From the NCBI GenBank assembly GCA_002390025.1, contig DGRU01000087.1, positions 1 to 11,772 on the forward strand: a stretch of 11,772 nucleotides of DNA, in the 5' to 3' direction. This document shows, piece by piece, positions 6,964 to 11,772 of the stretch (its first letter is position 1; each line of letters opens with the position of its first letter). The notes beneath the pieces were generated by a model. The model worked only from the letters and a program-made list of their open reading frames with translations, was not told where the DNA came from and did not search any database. This DNA is from Lachnospiraceae bacterium UBA4380 (GTDB lineage Bacteria; Bacillota; Clostridia; Lachnospirales; Lachnospiraceae). Made by a program: the position numbers and the translations under genes.

Positions 6964-7884
6964 TCAGGTGCTCTCGCGTTTTGCCGCTGCTGCCCGGGGA
7001 AGAAGCTTTTTTACTTCATCCGGTGTATAGGAATAAGTTCGATTGCAGAACTGGCAGGCCAGTTCAATGTCTTTTCCGTCTTCAATGATACTCTCAAGCT
7101 CTTCTGTGCCCAGGAGGATCAGTCCGCGCTCAAAACGTTCACGGCTGCAGTTGCAGTAGAAACTCACATCCTCTTTTGATGTGATCTGAAGGTCAAACCC
7201 GTCCAGGACGACTTCCAGAAGATGCTCGGGCCTGCTGTCCTCATTCAGGATGCTGGTGACAGAAGAAATCTTTCGAATATTTTCCTCCAGTTTTCCGATC
7301 ACTTCGTCATCCGCAAAAGGCATGAGCTGTACGACAAAGCCGCCGGCTCTGCGCACGGTGTTGTCCTTGTTCATCAGAACGCCCAGACCCACGGAGGAAG
7401 GAATCTGTTCCGACTGCGCGTAATACGCGGTGAGATCCTCTGCGACCTCTCCGGTCACGAGGGGGATCTGTCCGATATAGGGATCCTTGAGGTTCATGTC
7501 GCGGATCACCGTGAGTGTTCCTCTGCCGATCGCTCCGCCGACATTGAGATGGCCCTGTTCATTGGGCGGCAGGATCACATTCGGATTTTTGACATATCCC
7601 TTGACATGCCCCTGGTTGTCCGCTGTCACGACCAGACCCTGCAGGGGGCCGTCTCCGTCGATCTGGATGGTCAGAAGGTCGCGGGGTCCCTTGAGCATAT
7701 CCGCCATCATAAGTGCGCCCGACATGGCCCTGCCCAGGGCTGCTGTCGCGATCGGGCTTGTATTGTGTGCCTGTCTCGCCGTCTCTGTCAGATTCCTGGA
7801 TGTGATGGCAAACGCATTGATCTGTGCGTTGGCCGCGACGGCGCGAATCATATAATCTCTGTATTCTTCCATTTTTTCAACCAT
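6964..7884 (-). CDS. hslO: Redox-regulated chaperone Hsp33
   Basis: This 306-residue protein is Hsp33, a cytoplasmic holdase activated by oxidation and unfolding. The four zinc-binding redox cysteines are at C244 and C246 (CNC) and C277 and C280 (CQFC), the expected CxC...CxxC at the C-terminus. The N-terminal domain has the family's RNLTETAR and GDGPLQGLVVTAD segments (30-37 and 77-89), and GxxGRGTLTVI follows near 117-127. Length is normal for the family. I kept the first ATG (7882-7884) because GAGGGG lies four bases upstream. The second ATG (7870-7872) would remove four residues and lacks a ribosome binding site. The ribosome binding site and start lie within a hairpin. The gene is 125 bases from the pyrophosphatase gene and probably has its own promoter. 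Confidence 0.96.
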   Translation of the reverse strand: MVEKMEEYRDYMIRAVAANAQINAFAITSRNLTETARQAHNTSPIATAALGRAMSGALMMADMLKGPRDLLTIQIDGDGPLQGLVVTADNQGHVKGYVKNPNVILPPNEQGHLNVGGAIGRGTLTVIRDMNLKDPYIGQIPLVTGEVAEDLTAYYAQSEQIPSSVGLGVLMNKDNTVRRAGGFVVQLMPFADDEVIGKLEENIRKISSVTSILNEDSRPEHLLEVVLDGFDLQITSKEDVSFYCNCSRERFERGLILLGTEELESIIEDGKDIELACQFCNRTYSYTPDEVKKLLPRAAAAKREST

Positions 7885-7903
7885 GCCGCCCCTCGGAGCG
7901 GCA
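7884..7903 (-). promoter_or_regulatory. Hairpin enclosing the hslO ribosome binding site
   Basis: TGCCGC (7898-7903 on the coding strand) pairs with GCGGCA (7884-7889) around an 8-base loop that holds most of the GAGGGG Shine-Dalgarno. The A of the hslO start codon is the last paired base. This could reduce translation until the hairpin opens. The structure is visible directly; any regulatory role is inferred. Confidence 0.5.
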
Positions 7904-7913
7904 GCACTTGCTC

Positions 7914-7956
7914 TGTATGCTCCTTCACTGTTTTCGCGGAAAATGAAAACAGTGAA
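7914..7956 (-). promoter_or_regulatory. Candidate hslO promoter over a 12-bp inverted repeat
   Basis: TTTCCG (7937-7942) and CATACA (7914-7919) are 17 bases apart on the coding strand, the same geometry as upstream of the NSS gene. A perfect 12-bp inverted repeat, TTCACTGTTTTC (7924-7935) with GAAAACAGTGAA (7945-7956), brackets the -35 box. It could bind a dimeric regulator or form an RNA hairpin in readthrough transcripts. The boxes themselves are weak matches. Confidence 0.35.
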
Positions 7957-7976
7957 AAAGCGCTCTGTCTGCGCCT
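7955..7976 (-). terminator. Weak terminator after the pyrophosphatase gene
   Basis: On the minus strand AGGCGC and GCGCTT can pair (6 bp with one G-U) around a 7-base loop, and the 3' arm runs into a TTTTT tract (7955-7959). It starts 34 bases past the stop. The stem is short, so termination may be partial. The T tract overlaps the edge of the 12-bp inverted repeat. Confidence 0.4.
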
Positions 7977-8009
7977 CTCATGCGGCACAGATCTCTATTG
8001 TCTGATCAG

Positions 8010-9647
8010 TTACGAATATTTCTGAATGGTTCCGGTCAGGATCGGGATGATCTGGGACTTTCTGGACAGGATACCCTGCTGCAGGGAGTGGGTCTCGTTC
8101 TCCTTGTCCGGGAATGCCTCCAGGGCCCAGTCAGACTTCTCTCCGGAGCGGAATACGATCGATCCGTTATCCAGAATGCTGGTAAAGACCATCAGGCACA
8201 GATCGAGGTTCTTTTTGCCGGTGAATTCGTTGAGGACTTGCTGGATCTCGTCTTCCTTTCCTTCCAGGGCACTGAAAGTGGAAATGATGACCTGGGAGAC
8301 CATGGTCTTGCAGCTCTCGATCTCGAAATACTTGATATCCTGATTGAGAAGCTCGGAGATGCTCTTGCCCTTGATGTCCGCGCCGACGGAGAACATATCC
8401 GCGGCGAACTCATCGATATCCAGATCCGCGATGGCGGCGAGGATATTGGCGGTGCGCCTGTCCTTCTCGGTCGTTGTAGGAGACTGGAACTTCAGTGTGT
8501 CGGAGAGGATGGCGCCCAGAAGCAGTCCTGCCAGATTCTGCGGGATCGGGATCTGGTTCTCGCGGAACATGGTTGCGACGATGGTCGCGGTACTTCCTAT
8601 GATCTCATTTCGGAAAGCGACGGGACGCTTTGTGGAGAAATCGTTGATTCTGTGGTGGTCAATGACTTCCAGCACTTCCGCCTTGTCGATCGCCCGCACG
8701 GACTGAGAGAACTCATTGTGGTCCACGAGGATGATCTTCTTGTTGCGGCTGTTCATGATGTGATAGCGGGACGCGCAGCCGACGATCCTGTCGTTCTCAT
8801 CCACGATGGGATAGGCGTGGAAACGTGTGCGCATCATCTTGGTTCCGACATCTTCTGCCAGCTCGTTGGCGTAGAACTTGACGACCTTGGTCGCCATGAG
8901 CTTGCTGATGGGAGGTGCGAAATAGGCGTAGCGGGAAGTGTTCATGGTACTGTGACCGGAGATGATCACGGTACAGCCGTGCTTTTTCGCGACTTCCAGG
9001 ACCTCATCGGACACCCTGTCGGTACGCACCAGGATGAGCAGACCTGCCCCCATCTCGATGATATTCTTCTGTGCTTCCGGATCATCACCAGCGACAACGA
9101 TCTTGTTCTTGATATCGTGGATGGCGATATCCTCCTTGGTGATCGCAACGACAGAGACGCGGCCGCGGATGTGGCGGTCCGGCGCCCGGTAAATGATCTT
9201 TCCGCTGATCGCGGTATTGATATTTTCCGGAGAGACGTCCTCCAGAAGCTTTTCTGTCTCGGCTGTATCGCCCATGGCGACCAGGCCGATATCGTTCATG
9301 GTCAGCATGCCGACAACGCGGTTCTCCGCATCAACGACGCCGCAGGTCTGCTTGCCCGCTCCGTGCATGAGCTGAATCGCTTCGTAAATTGTCTTGTCGG
9401 GCATGATCGTGGTCGGCTCGTCGATCTCGATCTCTGACATTTTGACACGGGCATCCTCAAGGAGCATGGGCTCCGGGAATCCGAACCGGTCGAGGAGATA
9501 TCTCGTCTCCGTGCCGATCTTGCCCAGTCTGCAGGGGATTGCTTTTACACCGTTGGCCCGTTTAAAGAAGGCGTATCCGATTGCGGCGGCGATGGAATCT
9601 GTATCCGGATGCTGATGACCTGTGACATAAATGACATCCTGTTTCAT
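8010..9647 (-). CDS. ppaC: Family II inorganic pyrophosphatase with CBS and DRTGG domains
   Basis: This 545-residue cytoplasmic enzyme hydrolyses pyrophosphate to two phosphates, pulling biosynthetic reactions forward. The DHH-family metal site is intact: GHQHPDTDS (10-18; H11, D15, D17), VDHNEF (308-313), DHH (330-332) and LSDTLKFQSP (381-390). The C-terminal DHHA2 domain ends with SRKSQIIP (528-535), the phosphate-binding motif of the family. A regulatory insert sits between the first motif and the rest of the DHH domain: one CBS repeat (about 72-128), a DRTGG-type domain (about 130-245) and a second CBS repeat (about 246-300). In characterised relatives this insert binds AMP, ADP or diadenosine polyphosphates. 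The start follows GAGG by six bases (9654-9657). No convincing promoter was found in the 137-base upstream gap. Confidence 0.96.
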   Translation of the reverse strand: MKQDVIYVTGHQHPDTDSIAAAIGYAFFKRANGVKAIPCRLGKIGTETRYLLDRFGFPEPMLLEDARVKMSEIEIDEPTTIMPDKTIYEAIQLMHGAGKQTCGVVDAENRVVGMLTMNDIGLVAMGDTAETEKLLEDVSPENINTAISGKIIYRAPDRHIRGRVSVVAITKEDIAIHDIKNKIVVAGDDPEAQKNIIEMGAGLLILVRTDRVSDEVLEVAKKHGCTVIISGHSTMNTSRYAYFAPPISKLMATKVVKFYANELAEDVGTKMMRTRFHAYPIVDENDRIVGCASRYHIMNSRNKKIILVDHNEFSQSVRAIDKAEVLEVIDHHRINDFSTKRPVAFRNEIIGSTATIVATMFRENQIPIPQNLAGLLLGAILSDTLKFQSPTTTEKDRRTANILAAIADLDIDEFAADMFSVGADIKGKSISELLNQDIKYFEIESCKTMVSQVIISTFSALEGKEDEIQQVLNEFTGKKNLDLCLMVFTSILDNGSIVFRSGEKSDWALEAFPDKENETHSLQQGILSRKSQIIPILTGTIQKYS

Positions 9648-9784
9648 TTTTTACCTCACTTATATAGTCGTGGCTGTATTTGACAGGTTACCTCTCTTCC
9701 TGATGATCCGCAGAACTTCCCCCCGTCCTGCACCCGGGCACGGCTTAGAGCTTCATGCCGCGCTTTCGCTGTTCCCGATAAAGA

Positions 9785-11002
9785 TCAATATCCGTAAAAC
9801 GGTTCTGTCTGACCATACTCCTGTTCGCCGTCACGGCCTTCTGTTTCGTCAGAATCCTCTGCTGTCTCTTCAGGGTGGTCTGTCTGCTCGAGGTACTCCT
9901 CAAGGCAGATTCCTGCTTCATGGATCTTCTGTGCGTGCTCCTTCCCGACATATCTGTAATGCCAGGGTTCGAAAATGATACCCGTAATGTCAGTCTTATC
10001 CTTCGGGTAACGCAGGATAAATCCGTATTTCCAGCAGTTTTCCATGAGCCACTGCTGGGTAAATGTGTAGACCTGGCTTTCATCCAGGCTCATGTTCTCT
10101 GAAGAATAGATGTCAGCCGCAAGGCCCAGCTCATGCTCGCTGGTGCCCGGGACCGCAACCGCAGTGGATGCAAGATCCTCGGAGTCCTCCTGTTCGTAGC
10201 CCGCATACAGCCAGCGGTCAATCTGTGCGTTAAAGAGGTCTACCTGTTTATAATGCGGTCTGTAACCGGAACAGACGATGGGATTTCCTCCCGCCTCAGC
10301 GCAGTCCTCCAGCATCTCCATCAGAGGTTCATAGCACTTGCTGCCGATCATCTGTCCGTTGGGAAGTGTGATCGGATCCACAGTATAGTCCTCCGGCAGA
10401 TAGTGCCACTTGTTGACCAGGAGCAGCATGGGATCCTCAGTGAGCACTTCCCTGCGTTTTTCCCGCACTCTCTCAAATAACAGACGCTCCGCCTCGGAAG
10501 CAGGGTGGAAGGAGCTTCCCTGTCCGCTGTCAAGGATCTCCATGTATTCTTCACGCATTGAGGCCGTCGCCTTATTCAGGCCGGATTCCAGGTTTTCCCG
10601 GGAATCCGCATAGGTCCGGTCTGCCCCGGACGCAATGTCCTCCAGAGCGCTTCTGTCCACCGCATCTCGGCAGGCGGAAATCTGCTGTGTGAAGGGTTTG
10701 ACATCCTCCCGGCTGCCGGAAAACATGCGCCAGGCACCGGTCTCATAGACGAGTACAGCGACTGAGGCAAGCAGCACCAGAACTGCCCCTGCCGCCTTAG
10801 CCTTATCGGAGACTTTTCCAGAGGCCGCAGAAATTCTGCTCATGATAATCCGGATCTTCCGAACCGGTGTTCCGAGCAGTCCTGCAGCAGCTTTCACAGT
10901 CCCTGAACTCTTTCCGTTTTTTTCCGCCAGGTCTGTTTTATTGTGATTTGTATCCGGGTCAAATTGCATTTTTCGAGGTGTCCGCTTTCTGTTACTCTCC
11001 AA
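9785..11002 (-). CDS. VanY-like D,D-carboxypeptidase (peptidase M15B), membrane-anchored
   Basis: This 405-residue protein is predicted to trim the terminal D-Ala from peptidoglycan stem peptides outside the membrane. A long basic cytoplasmic N-terminus leads to one TM helix at about 69-87, then a helical linker to about 190. The M15B catalytic domain follows, with zinc ligands and catalytic residues in GTSEHELGLAAD (286-297; H290, D297) and FEPWHYRYVG (344-353; E345, H348). A ~32-residue acidic tail (EETAEDSDETEGRDGE) follows EEYLEQ, where its neighbour ends. The start is uncertain. TTG (11000-11002) has AGGAG 12 bases upstream; ATG at 10967-10969 (residue 12) has no clear ribosome binding site. 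An in-frame TGA directly precedes the TTG. It follows its paralogue by 89 bases and is probably co-transcribed with it. Confidence 0.9.
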   Translation of the reverse strand: MESNRKRTPRKMQFDPDTNHNKTDLAEKNGKSSGTVKAAAGLLGTPVRKIRIIMSRISAASGKVSDKAKAAGAVLVLLASVAVLVYETGAWRMFSGSREDVKPFTQQISACRDAVDRSALEDIASGADRTYADSRENLESGLNKATASMREEYMEILDSGQGSSFHPASEAERLLFERVREKRREVLTEDPMLLLVNKWHYLPEDYTVDPITLPNGQMIGSKCYEPLMEMLEDCAEAGGNPIVCSGYRPHYKQVDLFNAQIDRWLYAGYEQEDSEDLASTAVAVPGTSEHELGLAADIYSSENMSLDESQVYTFTQQWLMENCWKYGFILRYPKDKTDITGIIFEPWHYRYVGKEHAQKIHEAGICLEEYLEQTDHPEETAEDSDETEGRDGEQEYGQTEPFYGY

Positions 11003-11089
11003 TCAGGCAGCCGTCTCCTGCCGGGACCGGCCTGTGTCTGTTTCTTCAGGCCCGCTCCCCTTCCGATCCGGCTCCTGGCTGTCCTTCAT
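11003..11089 (-). CDS. Possible 28-codon ORF in frame with the downstream carboxypeptidase
   Basis: An ATG (11087-11089) two bases after the stop of the first carboxypeptidase opens a hydrophilic frame beginning MKDSQEPDRKGSGPEET and closing with a TGA immediately before the TTG start of the second carboxypeptidase, in the same frame. The composition resembles the charged N-terminus that follows. It has no Shine-Dalgarno sequence of its own, so translation would need reinitiation. It may be a leader peptide, a relic N-terminus cut off by a nonsense mutation, or not translated. Confidence 0.3.
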   Translation of the reverse strand: MKDSQEPDRKGSGPEETDTGRSRQETAA

Positions 11090-11091
11090 GA

Positions 11092-11772
11092 TTATTGTTC
11101 GAGGTATTCCTCCAGGCAGATGCCTTTTTCGGTGATTTCTTTCGCCGCATCCTTTCCGACATAGCGGTAGTGCCACGGCTCATAAATAATGCCTGTGATC
11201 CCGGTTTTATTCTTCGGATAGCGCAGAATAAAACCGTATTCCCAGGAGTGTTTGATCAGCCATTTCTGGGTCGTTGTGTCCGCCTGCGAATCATCGAGAT
11301 TCTGATATTTGTAATCGCAGATATCGACAGCCAGCCCAAGCTCGTGCTCACTGGTTCCCGGAACGGCAACCTCCGTGCCGGCCTGCTTCTCTGCCTCCTG
11401 CTTTGTCATTCCTTTTGCCATCAGGCCCTTGACCTGATCATTAAAGAGGACCACCTGCTTTGCATGCGACCGGTAGGAAGAGCATACAACCGGCTGTCCG
11501 CCCGCTGCCCGGCAGTCATCCAGCATCTTCACAAACTCCGGATAGCACCGGCTGTCCACGGATTCTCCGTTCGGAATGGAGGATGTGGCTACTTCATCAT
11601 ACCCATCCGGCAGCATGTACCAGGGATTGACCAGGATAAAGCGCCAGTCGTCCTGCCCGGCGTATTTTCCGGACTCGGCAGCCGTCATATTAGTGGACTC
11701 CACTGTATTCCCTGCAGCGGCTTCCATGTTCTGTGCCTGCTCTGTGCCTGCCTGCGCGGCCTCTGCGTCTTT
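11092..11772 (-). CDS. VanY-like D,D-carboxypeptidase (peptidase M15B), 5'-truncated by the window
   Basis: The last 226 residues of a second M15B carboxypeptidase are visible. The frame is open to the window edge through an Ala/Gln/Glu-rich stretch (KDAEAAQAGTEQAQN), so the ATG at 11725-11727 is probably internal. The real start, with a signal peptide or TM anchor, likely lies beyond 11772. Within the visible part, DDWRFILVNPWYMLPDGY (41-58) opens the catalytic domain. Next come VCSSYRSHAKQ (96-106), GTSEHELGLAVD (139-150; H143, D150) and YEPWHYRYVG (197-206; E198, H201), so all catalytic residues are present. It closely resembles its neighbour over the whole domain but lacks the acidic tail. 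A tandem duplication is the simplest explanation. Confidence 0.9.
   Translation of the reverse strand, partial: KDAEAAQAGTEQAQNMEAAAGNTVESTNMTAAESGKYAGQDDWRFILVNPWYMLPDGYDEVATSSIPNGESVDSRCYPEFVKMLDDCRAAGGQPVVCSSYRSHAKQVVLFNDQVKGLMAKGMTKQEAEKQAGTEVAVPGTSEHELGLAVDICDYKYQNLDDSQADTTTQKWLIKHSWEYGFILRYPKNKTGITGIIYEPWHYRYVGKDAAKEITEKGICLEEYLEQ

Noticed and set aside
7980..9437. 485-codon open frame on the plus strand
   Set aside because: It lies wholly antisense to the pyrophosphatase gene, whose motifs are unmistakable. The frame is open because of GC-rich codon use, and its translation has no recognisable domain.
9656..9685. CTGTCA...TATAAG as a promoter for ppaC
   Set aside because: The spacing of 16 is acceptable, but the -10 would end 11 bases before the ATG, leaving the GAGG ribosome binding site outside the transcript.
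1763..11772. Glycopeptide-resistance (van) cluster
   Set aside because: Only VanY- and VanZ-like families are present, and they are about 7 kb apart. There is no D-Ala-D-Lac ligase, VanH, VanX or VanRS system.

Overview
The window looks like chromosomal DNA of an anaerobic, mid-GC Firmicute, most likely Lachnospiraceae or a related Clostridia. This is inferred from GAGG-type ribosome binding sites, a CBS-domain family II pyrophosphatase, a four-cysteine Hsp33, a sodium-dependent NSS transporter of the bacterial type, VanY- and VanZ-like proteins, and a zinc-ribbon/coiled-coil membrane protein. No phage, transposase, CRISPR or rRNA genes are visible. The tRNA is on the plus strand; every convincing protein gene is on the minus strand.

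Layout in plus-strand coordinates: a tRNA-Leu(UAG) and its terminator (82-219); an MFS transporter (385-1584) whose leader is six tandem ~16-bp units that each look like a Shine-Dalgarno sequence (1585-1683); a VanZ-like membrane protein (1763-2287) overlapping the end of an unrecognised membrane-anchored protein (2280-3725); an NSS symporter (3808-5163); a leader with three consecutive hairpins (5211-5324); a zinc-ribbon/coiled-coil/single-TM protein (5357-6853) with its own good promoter (6932-6960); hslO/Hsp33 (6964-7884); a second hairpin-rich leader (7884-7976); a CBS/DRTGG pyrophosphatase (8010-9647); and two adjacent VanY-like D,D-carboxypeptidases (9785-11002, and 11092 to the window edge, where the 5' end is cut off).

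The genes are probably several short transcription units rather than one operon. The 481-residue protein and VanZ overlap and are likely translationally coupled. The two carboxypeptidases are near-adjacent paralogues acting on cell-wall stem peptides. Pyrophosphatase and Hsp33 are housekeeping and redox-stress functions. The two van-type families do not form a glycopeptide-resistance cluster, because no vanH/A/X or vanR/S genes are present.

The most interesting material is non-coding. It comprises the repeated SD-like leader of the MFS gene, and a shared arrangement upstream of both the NSS gene and hslO: an inverted repeat over a candidate -35, a 17-bp gap to a TATACA/CATACA box, then a GC-rich hairpin ending in ATG. 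There is also an in-frame TGA that splits off a possible 28-codon N-terminal extension of the second carboxypeptidase. I found no clear novel multi-gene system.
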